The translations under genes were made by a program, and so were the position numbers. 8,455 bases of DNA from an uncultured Dyadobacter sp. (GTDB lineage Bacteria; Bacteroidota; Bacteroidia; Cytophagales; Spirosomataceae): assembly GCA_937880795.1 (NCBI GenBank), contig CALGRQ010000279.1, positions 1-8,455 on the forward strand. Direction: 5' to 3'. Shown here in pieces: positions 1 through 6,472 of this stretch (positions within the stretch are counted from its first letter, which is position 1; every line of letters starts with the position of its first letter). The notes beneath the pieces are model-generated. The model was not told the origin of the DNA. It worked only from the letters and a program-made list of their open reading frames with translations, and ran no database searches.

Positions 1-405
1 AGTGGTGAATGGCGTAATACCGATGGGTACTACATTAACAATGATGGTGAATTTTTTCCCTTGTCGGATAGTTTCTCGGCAAGGGCTCTTATCGTTTCAG
101 GGGCTTTCTTTAAAGATCCTAAGAAGCTAAAAACTGAGAAAGGTGAAATGATGATGGAGTTGATTCGCTTTCTTAACAGCGATCCATTTTGGAAAGCTCA
201 GGTGGCTCAACTGGATGCTGATAAAAACGGTGAAATTAATCTTATAACTGTTTTTGGGGATCAGAGAATAGAATTTGGCACGGCAGAAGGCTTTGAATCC
301 AAATTTAATAAGTTGAACTTATTTTATGAGAAGGTTCTGAGTAAAGATTGGAGTAGGTATTCAAGAATAAGTATAAAGTTTCAAGATCAAATAGTTTGTG
401 AATAG
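1..405 (+). CDS. ftsQ: Cell division protein FtsQ, C-terminal part (5' end outside window)
   Basis: The frame is open from base 1 to a TAG at 403-405, giving 134 residues of a protein whose N-terminus lies upstream. FtsQ is a single-pass membrane protein whose periplasmic beta domain joins the divisome with FtsB and FtsL. The cytoplasmic tail, membrane helix and POTRA domain would all be in the missing part. Visible features match Bacteroidota FtsQ: a YYINNDGEFFPLS strand followed by SARALIVSG, then FWKAQVAQLD, a GDQRIEFG strand, KLNLFYEKVL, and the ending ISIKFQDQIVC. The gene stops 14 nt before ftsA, the usual dcw order, which supports the call. A TTG at position 61 lies in the same frame but is internal and should not be read as the start. 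Recognition rests on motif memory and context, since FtsQ is poorly conserved. Confidence 0.88.
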   Translation, partial: SGEWRNTDGYYINNDGEFFPLSDSFSARALIVSGAFFKDPKKLKTEKGEMMMELIRFLNSDPFWKAQVAQLDADKNGEINLITVFGDQRIEFGTAEGFESKFNKLNLFYEKVLSKDWSRYSRISIKFQDQIVCE

Positions 406-419
406 AATTCACCATCGAC

Positions 420-1772
420 ATGACACACGAAAAAATTGTAGTAGGAGTAGATATTGGTAGTACTAAAATTGCAGTAGTTGCTGCGCAGGGGGCTTCTTCA
501 GGTTCGCGGCAAAGTAATATAGAAATTCTTGGATTCAGTGAAGTCCCTGTACCTTATGGTGCAGTTGTGAACGGATCTGTGGAAAATATAAAGCAGGTTG
601 GTGCGGCAATAAAAGAAGCATTGGCGGAGGCATCATCTCGGTCAGATTTGGATATAGGTGTTGTTAACGTTGGCTTTAGTGGAGCTCACGTACGCGTAAG
701 CGCACAAAGCGATGGGGTTATTCGTCCTTCGGCTTCCATGGGGGAAGAGGTTACCCAGCGCGATGTAGATCAGCTTGTGGATGATATGTATAGGGCTAAA
801 ACAGAGCCGAATTATGACGTTCTACATGTTTTGCCTATTGATTTTACCGTAGATCATGCTACTGGTGTAAGAGAACCTGTAGGGAGAACCGGGATTAAAT
901 TAGGAGGTAATTTTTTGATTGTTTCAGCCAACAACCAATCCATTCAAAGAACTAAAAAGAGTTTGCTTGAAGCGGACCCTGGATTAAAATTTGATAAACT
1001 CGTTTATGCTCCATTGGCGACTAGCTTGGCGGTTTTGTCGGATAATGAAGTGAAGGCCGGCATCGCCATGGTGGACATTGGTGACCATACCACCGACCTG
1101 ATCATCTATCAGGATCGGGTAATTCGTCATATAGCCTCTTTCCCGATAGGCGGTAGACATATTACCAACGATTTGGCCACTGGATGTGGAATTCAGGTGG
1201 AGAATGCTGAACAGTTGAAGAAAGAATATGGAGTAGCTGTTTCAGGCGATATTCCATTGAATGTAGAAATTCTGGTTAACTTTTTAGCAGGCAGACCACC
1301 TAAGCCAGTATTGAAAAAAAACGTAGCCCTTATTATAGAAGAACGTTTGAAAGAAATAGCAGCCATGGTTTACGCCGAAATTCTGAATTCGGGATATCAG
1401 GAAAAACTAATAGGCGGTATAGTGCTTAGTGGCGGAAGTGCTGATATAGCGGAGATTGAAGTGCTTTTTGAACGCGTTACAGGAATGTCGGTAAGGGTTG
1501 GATTCCCAGAGAACTTATCACGAACTGTAAAAGCAGATGCAGTGAGTAATTCAACATTTGCTACGGCAATTGGATTGGCATGGGCAGGAATTAAATCGAT
1601 TGATCCTCGCATTCAATCAGTGTGTAAATCATCGGTAGTTGTAAGAACTCCTCAGACTCCCTATCAACAACCCGAACCTCCTAAAAAAAGTGAGCGTGAG
1701 GAAACAAAGAAGCCAGGTCGTTTCTTTTGGGATTTATTAGGTAAGAAAGAAGATAACAACGACGAATATTGA
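420..1772 (+). CDS. ftsA: Cell division protein FtsA (actin-like FtsZ membrane anchor)
   Basis: FtsA is an actin-family ATPase that polymerises at midcell, binds the FtsZ C-terminal peptide and anchors the Z-ring to the inner membrane. The 450-residue protein has a phosphate-1 loop (VGVDIGSTKIAVV, about residues 8-20), an SHS2/1C domain (about 85-165), a phosphate-2 loop (VDIGDHTTDL, 218-227), FPIGG at 241-245, and an adenosine-binding segment (GIVLSGGSADI, 333-343). The C-terminus has a proline/lysine-rich linker and then GRFFWDLLGKK (433-443), a short amphipathic segment of the kind that targets FtsA to membranes. Phosphate-2 normally reads DIGGGTTD; here the second and third glycines are D222 and H223, which is odd. 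The ATG lies 14 nt after the ftsQ stop and has no clear ribosome binding site. ftsZ follows, so co-transcription is likely. Confidence 0.96.
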   Translation: MTHEKIVVGVDIGSTKIAVVAAQGASSGSRQSNIEILGFSEVPVPYGAVVNGSVENIKQVGAAIKEALAEASSRSDLDIGVVNVGFSGAHVRVSAQSDGVIRPSASMGEEVTQRDVDQLVDDMYRAKTEPNYDVLHVLPIDFTVDHATGVREPVGRTGIKLGGNFLIVSANNQSIQRTKKSLLEADPGLKFDKLVYAPLATSLAVLSDNEVKAGIAMVDIGDHTTDLIIYQDRVIRHIASFPIGGRHITNDLATGCGIQVENAEQLKKEYGVAVSGDIPLNVEILVNFLAGRPPKPVLKKNVALIIEERLKEIAAMVYAEILNSGYQEKLIGGIVLSGGSADIAEIEVLFERVTGMSVRVGFPENLSRTVKADAVSNSTFATAIGLAWAGIKSIDPRIQSVCKSSVVVRTPQTPYQQPEPPKKSEREETKKPGRFFWDLLGKKEDNNDEY

Positions 1773-1807
1773 AATATAGGAGCATTACACCAATCAACTC
1801 AGGGAAC

Positions 1808-3226
1808 ATGAATACCAGTTTGTTACACGCATTAGACCAGGATTATATTGTGAACGAAATCGTAAAAGACCCCAACGGAGGAATTCAGGCCGAACCTGCA
1901 ATTATTAAGGTGATCGGTGTAGGCGGTGGAGGTAGCAACGCGGTAAATTACATGTTTGAGAAAAAAATCAAAGATGTTGAATTTGCTGTCTGTAATACAG
2001 ACCGTCAGGCCCTTGCCAATAGCCCTGTGCCTGTTAGGATACAATTGGGTGCTACGCTTACACAAGGTTTGGGAGCAGGTACGGATGCTACCAAGGGTAA
2101 GGAGGCGGCTCTTGAAACGATTGAAGAAATAAAAGCGCTTTTGGGTGGGTCTACTCAAATGGTTTTTATTACAGCTGGTATGGGAGGAGGAACGGGCACT
2201 GGTGCTGCTCCGGTAATCGCTCAGTTGGCTAAGGAAATGGGTAAGCTTACGGTGGCAGTAGTAACAGCTCCGTATACTTGGGAGGGTCTTGACAAAAAAG
2301 AGCAAGCGCTTGAGGGGATAGAGCAACTCAAAGAATTTAGCGATACAGTACTCGTTGTATTGAACGATAAGCTAGAAGAGTTATATGAAGATATGACCCT
2401 TACACAAGCATTTGCGGAGGCGGATGGTATTTTGTTGAATGCTGTTAAAAGTATTTCCGAGATCATTACGACGAACGGGAATAACAATACAGATTTTAAA
2501 GACGTTGAAAAGGTTCTTAAAAGCGCAGGTCAGTCTGTGATGGGAACAGCTGAGTCGTCAGGCGTTGACCGGGCTCAGATGGCCATTAAGGAAGCGCTGG
2601 ATTCACCTTTACTTAACGACCGTGACATCAGAGGTGCAAAACGTATTCTGGTTACACTGGCTACAAGTAAAAAGAAAGAGGCTACAATGAAGGAGCAGCG
2701 GGAAATCTGGCAGTTTGTTCTTTCACAAGTAGGGGGTGAAGCACGTATGTTTAAGCTAGGAACCATTACAGACGATACCTTGGGAGATAAGCTTCGGGTT
2801 ACGATTGTTGCGGCGGGCTTTGATAGCGTAGAATCGCCAATACCTGGTATGCAAACGAAAAGCATGCTTAAAGCAAATGAAGTGCCTGCATATATTCCAC
2901 CGGTCGTAGAAGACACTTTTGAGAACGAAATGGTTCTTACTGGCGAGGTGAGCGCTACAAGTACCGGATCCGTTGACTTGTTGATGGATGAAGAGATATT
3001 AACTTCTCCTGCAGATGTTCGTCACGTCTCCATTATTGATTCATCAAATGATGATGACTGGTCGAATGAAGAATCAGAAAAAATAAATGCAATGGTTAAG
3101 TTCTTTAAAGAAGGAATGGTGAAATATTCCGACTTGGAAGGACCAGCGTATAGAAGAAGTCAGATTGATCTTTGGCGACGTCCATCTATACCAGCCAGTG
3201 AAATGGAACAACATTGGTTAAAATAA
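1808..3226 (+). CDS. ftsZ: Cell division protein FtsZ (tubulin-like GTPase)
   Basis: FtsZ is the cytoplasmic tubulin homologue whose GTP-dependent polymers form the Z-ring. The 472-residue product has a roughly 30-residue N-terminal tail, VIGVGGGGSNAVN (35-47), NTDRQAL (63-69), the tubulin signature GGGTGTG (126-132) and a T7 synergy loop NTDFKD that keeps N227, D229 and D232. The GTPase core ends near residue 340. A variable acidic linker of about 100 residues leads to the FtsA-binding peptide LEGPAYRR (443-450), after which the protein continues for 22 residues. The motif EGxxRxxxAxxGI reads EGLDKKEQALEGI (159-171), with lysine at 163 in place of the usual arginine. ATG 1808 is preferred over the in-frame TTG at 1769, which overlaps the ftsA stop and would add 13 unremarkable residues. 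The gap after ftsA is 35 nt; AGGGA lies only 2 nt before the ATG, so the SD is poor. Confidence 0.96.
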   Translation: MNTSLLHALDQDYIVNEIVKDPNGGIQAEPAIIKVIGVGGGGSNAVNYMFEKKIKDVEFAVCNTDRQALANSPVPVRIQLGATLTQGLGAGTDATKGKEAALETIEEIKALLGGSTQMVFITAGMGGGTGTGAAPVIAQLAKEMGKLTVAVVTAPYTWEGLDKKEQALEGIEQLKEFSDTVLVVLNDKLEELYEDMTLTQAFAEADGILLNAVKSISEIITTNGNNNTDFKDVEKVLKSAGQSVMGTAESSGVDRAQMAIKEALDSPLLNDRDIRGAKRILVTLATSKKKEATMKEQREIWQFVLSQVGGEARMFKLGTITDDTLGDKLRVTIVAAGFDSVESPIPGMQTKSMLKANEVPAYIPPVVEDTFENEMVLTGEVSATSTGSVDLLMDEEILTSPADVRHVSIIDSSNDDDWSNEESEKINAMVKFFKEGMVKYSDLEGPAYRRSQIDLWRRPSIPASEMEQHWLK

Positions 3227-3260
3227 CAAAAATGGGGAGCGTGTTGCTCCCTTTTTTGTT
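3225..3260. terminator. Bidirectional intrinsic terminator between ftsZ and the convergent reductase gene
   Basis: A GC-rich stem GGGAGC (3235-3240) pairs with GCTCCC (3246-3251) around a 5-nt GTGTT loop. On the plus strand it is followed at once by six Ts. The flanks AACAAAAA (3225-3232) and TTTTTGTT (3253-3260) are also complementary, so the minus-strand transcript ends in a U-rich tract too. Its position between two converging stop codons fits termination of both genes. The ftsZ stop codon touches the base of the A-rich arm. Confidence 0.88.
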
Positions 3261-3272
3261 ATACAAAGGTTG

Positions 3273-3815
3273 TTAAAATCGCACGATTTGCTCAGCTTGC
3301 ATCTCTATTAATTCCTTATAAAGGGCATTGCTAACTTCGTTGTCCTGAAAATGAGATCTTATCTGAGCAAGTTTTACACGGAGAGCCAATGTATTCATTC
3401 CCAGATAGCTGAATACGTCATTGAGGTGACTCATGGCGATAGTAGCACCTTGCATATTAGACGATAAGCCTACTAGAGCTGCTTTTTTATTAGAAAAACT
3501 ATTTGGGTAAGGTAATCCATCAATAAAGGCTTTCAGAACTCCAGGATATGAGCCATTGTATTCAGGAACGACAAAAACAAACTTATCTGTTTTGTCCAAC
3601 AGGGCTTTCAGGCCGTTAAACTGTTCATTCTTACCGGAGTTTTCATATAAGGCAGACACCGTGAAATCATGCGGTAAATGCACTAAGTCTAGAATTAAAC
3701 TTTCTGTATTTAGTTGATTCAGAATGGTTTGATAGTATTCTGCAATTTTACGTGACATAGAGTTAGGGCGATTCGTACCCACAATAATCACAATAGGTTG
3801 ATCTGATATACTCAT
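3273..3815 (-). CDS. NAD(P)H-dependent FMN reductase family protein (flavodoxin-like fold)
   Basis: This is a cytoplasmic flavoprotein of the NADPH-dependent FMN reductase family, whose members pass electrons from NAD(P)H through FMN to flavins, quinones, chromate or azo compounds. The substrate here cannot be told from sequence. In the 180-residue product the FMN-phosphate loop is GTNRPNSMSRKIA (13-25), and the second hallmark is PEYNGSYPGVLKAFIDGL (84-101). The usual short alpha/beta domain fills the rest, including LVGLSSNMQG near 114-123. I chose the ATG at 3813-3815 because the family begins just before the first beta strand (QPIVIIVGT). An in-frame ATG at 3879-3881 would add 22 residues with no family resemblance. 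The gene is transcribed towards ftsZ and away from accD. No TAnnTTTG box was found upstream on the minus strand; an inverted repeat sits just before the start. Confidence 0.86.
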   Translation of the reverse strand: MSISDQPIVIIVGTNRPNSMSRKIAEYYQTILNQLNTESLILDLVHLPHDFTVSALYENSGKNEQFNGLKALLDKTDKFVFVVPEYNGSYPGVLKAFIDGLPYPNSFSNKKAALVGLSSNMQGATIAMSHLNDVFSYLGMNTLALRVKLAQIRSHFQDNEVSNALYKELIEMQAEQIVRF

Positions 3816-3822
3816 TGTTAAG

Positions 3823-3838
3823 GCGATTTTTAAATCGC
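3823..3838. repeat. Inverted repeat next to the reductase start (possible operator)
   Basis: The arms GCGATTT (3823-3829) and AAATCGC (3832-3838) are perfectly complementary and separated by TT, making a 16-bp near-palindrome. It begins 8 bases upstream of the preferred reductase ATG. It could bind a dimeric regulator or fold as a small hairpin over the ribosome loading region. No regulator gene is adjacent, so function is inference. If translation began at 3881 the repeat would be coding. Confidence 0.45.
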
Positions 3839-3960
3839 GATAGTTCAATCGGTAACTAATAATATTCTTGTAAAGAAACAATTTTCGATGGAATATGTTC
3901 AGGAATTAGCTCTGTTTAAAATAATTGCGGTGATGAATTATGAGCAATAAGATAACCCTC

Positions 3961-3993
3961 TTTCCTTTTACCGAACAATTATTGCTATATTTG
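3961..3993 (+). promoter_or_regulatory. Bacteroidota-type promoter for accD
   Basis: TATATTTG at 3986-3993 matches the -7 consensus TAnnTTTG exactly. TTTC at 3961-3964 is a three-of-four match to the -33 TTTG, with a 21-nt spacer. Transcription would begin near 3998-4000 and leave a leader of about 70 nt before the accD ATG. Divergent placement relative to the reductase gene means accD needs its own promoter. Confidence 0.75.
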
Positions 3994-4071
3994 ACCCCTT
4001 AATTTATATTGAAAATAGTATAAAATCCTGTTATACAGGGCTTTATTGGTTGAGTTAACTCATATAATAGT

Positions 4072-4914
4072 ATGTCTTGGTTTATTCGTAAAGAAAAAGG
4101 GATCAATACCCCCACAGAAATGAAGCGCGAAGCTCCTGATGGGTTGTGGTATCAATGTCCTCAGTGCAAAAAAATCACAGCTACCCGTGAACATAAGCTA
4201 AATGCTTATACTTGTCCGCATTGCAATTATCACGATAAGGTAGGTTCTGACATATACTTTGAACTTTTGTTTGACAATAATAATTTTACGGAACTGGATG
4301 AAAATTTAACCTCTGGTGATCCGTTGCACTTTGTTGATACAAAAGCATATCCAGACCGTGTTAAAACCACGATTCTTAAGACAGGCTTGAAAGATGCGGT
4401 CAGAACGGGTTACGGAAAAATGAACGACTTGAACATTGTAATTGCATGTATGGATTTCAATTTCATCGGTGGTTCAATGGGTTCGGTTGTAGGTGAAAAA
4501 ATAGCACGGGCGATCAACTATGCTTTGAAGAAAAAGGTGCCATTTTTGATGATTTCTAAGTCTGGTGGTGCACGTATGATGGAGGCAGGATTCTCGCTGA
4601 TGCAAATGGCGAAAACTTCGGCAAGATTAGCGCTGCTTTCGGAAGCAAAATTGCCATATATTTCTCTATTGACTGATCCTACCACCGGAGGTGTTACTGC
4701 GTCTTACGCCATGTTGGGTGATTTCAATATTTCAGAACCAGAAGCGTTGATCGGCTTTGCAGGACCACGTGTAATTCGGGAAACGATCGGGAAGGATTTG
4801 CCAAAAGGCTTTCAAAGTGCTGAGTTCGTATTGGAGCATGGTTTCTTAGACTTTATCGTAGATCGAAAAGACCTAAAAGATAAATTGACCAGTTTGCTAT
4901 CAATGTTGAGTTAA
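4072..4914 (+). CDS. accD: Acetyl-CoA carboxylase carboxyltransferase subunit beta
   Basis: AccD is the zinc-containing beta subunit of the carboxyltransferase half of acetyl-CoA carboxylase. With AccA it moves the carboxyl group from biotin on AccB to acetyl-CoA, giving malonyl-CoA, the committed step of fatty-acid synthesis in the cytoplasm. The 280-residue protein is of normal length. An N-terminal four-cysteine zinc ribbon (C29-x2-C32 and C48-x2-C51) is followed by the crotonase-fold domain, with MDFNFIGGSMGSVVGEK (127-143), SGGARM (164-169), LMQMAKTSARLALLS (176-190), LLTDPTTGGVTASYAMLGD (199-217) and IGFAGPRVIRETI (227-239). These are the glycine-rich loops that shape the acyl-CoA and biotin sites. 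It is monocistronic by appearance, with its own promoter upstream and a strong terminator after the stop. accA is not in the window. Confidence 0.97.
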   Translation: MSWFIRKEKGINTPTEMKREAPDGLWYQCPQCKKITATREHKLNAYTCPHCNYHDKVGSDIYFELLFDNNNFTELDENLTSGDPLHFVDTKAYPDRVKTTILKTGLKDAVRTGYGKMNDLNIVIACMDFNFIGGSMGSVVGEKIARAINYALKKKVPFLMISKSGGARMMEAGFSLMQMAKTSARLALLSEAKLPYISLLTDPTTGGVTASYAMLGDFNISEPEALIGFAGPRVIRETIGKDLPKGFQSAEFVLEHGFLDFIVDRKDLKDKLTSLLSMLS

Positions 4915-4940
4915 CAAGGAATATTTTATTATATTTAAGG

Positions 4941-4973
4941 AACTACCTGAATGATAAAACAGGTAGTTTTTTT
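4941..4973 (+). terminator. Intrinsic terminator of accD
   Basis: AACTACCTG (4941-4949) pairs perfectly with CAGGTAGTT (4960-4968) around a 10-nt A-rich loop. A run of seven Ts (4967-4973) overlaps and follows the stem. It begins 26 nt after the accD stop codon, which makes accD a separate transcription unit from smpB. Confidence 0.9.
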
Positions 4974-5151
4974 GTTCATAAACTTTTCTGGATGATTTAT
5001 TAATAGGGCACGATATAGAAGCTTTCAGCATTTTTTATATGTTTATCATGAAAGGTCTCTTTGCATTTGATATTAGTCGACTGTTTTAAATAGTTAGATG
5101 TAGATTTTGAAAAGATGAGTTTTATGCCTCTTTGTAACCGTTTTTAAGGGA

Positions 5152-5610
5152 ATGTCAGAGAAATTAGTTAAGAAAGTAGATATTAAGAATAGAAGGGCTT
5201 CCTTCGAATATTTTTTTGTAGAAGAGTTTACCACAGGTTTGGCCCTGACGGGTACTGAGATTAAATCCATTCGTCAGGGAAAGGTTAATTTTCAGGATGC
5301 ATATTGTTTGTTTATGGATAACGAGCTATATGTACGGAGTTTACACATATCACCATATACAGAAGGAACTCATTACAACCATGACCCTATGCGTGATCGT
5401 AAATTACTGATCACAAAAAGAGAGAGAAAACGGTTGATAGAAAATCTCAAAGATCAGGGATTAACTATTGTGCCAGTACGGTTATTTACCAGCGATCGCG
5501 GATTTGCGAAATTGCATATTGCGTTGGCAAAGGGTAAAAAATTGTACGATAAGAGAGAAACGATTAAAGAACGAGATGTGAAACGTGAAAATGACCGTAG
5601 TGGTTATTAA
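5152..5610 (+). CDS. smpB: SsrA-binding protein SmpB
   Basis: SmpB binds the tRNA-like domain of tmRNA and brings it to ribosomes stalled on broken messages, where the pair releases the ribosome and tags the unfinished protein for degradation. The 152-residue length is typical. Family signatures are NRRASFEYFFVEEFTTGLALTG (13-34), TEIKSIRQGKVNFQDAY (35-51), LHISPY (64-69), LLITKRE (85-91), and the basic tail GKKLYDKRETIKERD (128-142) that enters the mRNA channel. No residue or segment appears to be missing. The ATG is directly preceded by AAGGGA, too close to act as a standard SD. The upstream 4974-5151 stretch holds only imperfect -7-like boxes, so its promoter is uncertain. The tmRNA gene ssrA is not in the window. 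Confidence 0.97.
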   Translation: MSEKLVKKVDIKNRRASFEYFFVEEFTTGLALTGTEIKSIRQGKVNFQDAYCLFMDNELYVRSLHISPYTEGTHYNHDPMRDRKLLITKRERKRLIENLKDQGLTIVPVRLFTSDRGFAKLHIALAKGKKLYDKRETIKERDVKRENDRSGY

Positions 5611-5763
5611 AAGGGGATTTGTAGAGATGTGGTGAGTATACTTTGTAAGCGTATTTAGTTTTTTGATTGTTATCAGCTTGTAAATAATGTAGTTGTAGCT
5701 GTTTTGGAATGCTTTTTTAGGTAAAATTTTCTATATTGTAGGAATCAATTACCTCTAAGGCTC

Positions 5764-6273
5764 ATGGGTAAAGTACTCGTTCTGAATCAGGATTACAGCG
5801 CATTAAGTGTTTGCACGGTTCCAAAGGCGTTTTTGTTGGTATATATGAATAAGGCAGAAATGCTGGCAGAATCTCCTCACAATTTTTTACGCACGGTAAG
5901 TAGTAATTACCCGCTCCCTATTGTAATTCGTTTAAATCGATATATCCATTTGCCTTATCGTGGCGTAGTACTAACACGTCAAAATGTGTTTAAGCGGGAT
6001 GGTAATCGTTGTCAATATTGTGGAGCCTGCGACAACCTTACCTTAGACCATGTTATACCCAAGTCACGCGGAGGAAAAACCAATTGGGAGAATTTATCAA
6101 CCGCGTGCAAAAAATGTAATGCCCGTAAAGGCGATCATACACCAGAAGAAGCAGATATGCCATTACGGCAACGGCCTTTCCACCCATCCTTCTTAATGTT
6201 TATTCGCGATTTTTCCGGCTTAGCGGATGAGAACTGGTTACCATACCTCGGCGCAAAGGAAAGATTTGTTTAG
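5764..6273 (+). CDS. HNH endonuclease family protein, conserved, role unknown
   Basis: The 169-residue protein has an N-terminal segment, MGKVLVLNQDYSALSVCTVPKA and on to about residue 70, typical of a widely conserved stand-alone HNH family. A complete HNH zinc-finger nuclease motif follows: C83-x2-C86, LDHVIPKSRGG (94-104) with the D95-H96 pair, WENL (108-111) and C115-x2-C118 with N119, then RKG and TPEEADMPL (126-134). The fold is expected to bind zinc through the cysteines and use the histidine with a metal ion to cut nucleic acid. Activity and target in this family are not known to me. No methyltransferase, immunity, toxin or phage gene is nearby, and codon use resembles its neighbours, so a restriction or mobile-element role is not supported. 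It lies 153 nt after smpB, without a convincing promoter or terminator on either side. Confidence 0.9.
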   Translation: MGKVLVLNQDYSALSVCTVPKAFLLVYMNKAEMLAESPHNFLRTVSSNYPLPIVIRLNRYIHLPYRGVVLTRQNVFKRDGNRCQYCGACDNLTLDHVIPKSRGGKTNWENLSTACKKCNARKGDHTPEEADMPLRQRPFHPSFLMFIRDFSGLADENWLPYLGAKERFV

Positions 6274-6350
6274 TATCACAACTACTTTTCGTGCCTGGTT
6301 GTAATAAAATTTCCTTCTTTCTCTTTTTTTTATGTAAAATCACTTGTGTC

Positions 6351-6383
6351 TCTGGATTTTAACCAGCAGAAGTAGTACCTTTG
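6351..6383 (+). promoter_or_regulatory. Bacteroidota-type promoter for rpsA
   Basis: TACCTTTG at 6376-6383 matches the -7 box TAnnTTTG exactly. TCTG at 6351-6354 is a three-of-four match to the -33 box, spaced by 21 nt as in the accD promoter. Transcription would start near 6388-6390, about 85 nt before the rpsA ATG. Confidence 0.75.
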
Positions 6384-6388
6384 CGCTC

Positions 6389-6472
6389 TATTTTTTAAAT
6401 TATATCAATTTTCAACAATTTTCAGCTATTTAGCTCGCGAGCTGATGTATTCCAGAGCAACAAGTCCTATTT
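6389..6472 (+). promoter_or_regulatory. rpsA 5' leader with direct repeat and palindrome
   Basis: The inferred leader is very AT-rich. It carries two copies of CAATTTTCA (6406-6414 and 6416-6424) separated by one A. A perfect 12-nt palindrome AGCTCGCGAGCT (6432-6443) follows, standing out as GC-rich in an AT-rich leader. CAGCT at 6423-6427 can also pair with AGCTG at 6440-6444, so two short structures compete. No Shine-Dalgarno sequence is seen before the ATG. S1 is known to repress its own synthesis in E. coli through the rpsA leader; a similar role for these elements is only inference. Confidence 0.45.

Noticed and set aside
1769..1807. TTG at 1769 as the start of ftsZ, overlapping the ftsA stop
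   Set aside because: The 13 added residues do not resemble FtsZ N-termini, and ATG 1808 gives a normal length and short tail.
1832..2916. Long minus-strand open frames across ftsZ (for example 1832-2326 and 2575-2916)
   Set aside because: They lie wholly inside a well-supported gene, and their compositions (Ser/Thr/Leu/Arg-rich, no domains) are typical of antisense shadows.
3816..3881. ATG at 3881 as the start of the FMN reductase
   Set aside because: The extra 22 residues have no family similarity, and the family normally begins a few residues before the first beta strand, as with the ATG at 3815.
5062..5109. Promoter for smpB at TGCATTTG (5062-5069) or TAGATTTTG (5101-5109)
   Set aside because: Each departs from TAnnTTTG by one base or one spacing position, and neither has a -33 box at the right distance. 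A promoter probably exists here, but I cannot place it.
5674..5701. CAGCT/AGCTG hairpin after smpB as a terminator
   Set aside because: Only 5 bp closing an 18-nt loop, followed by TTTTGG rather than a T-run; likely chance.
5764..6273. HNH gene as a homing endonuclease, CRISPR-associated or restriction nuclease
   Set aside because: No intron, intein, repeat array, methyltransferase or guide-like RNA is visible, and both flanking genes are intact.
6278..6340. ACAAC/GTTGT pairing plus a T-rich tract after the HNH gene as a terminator
   Set aside because: The 5-bp stem with a 15-nt loop is weak, and the T-tract starts well downstream of it.
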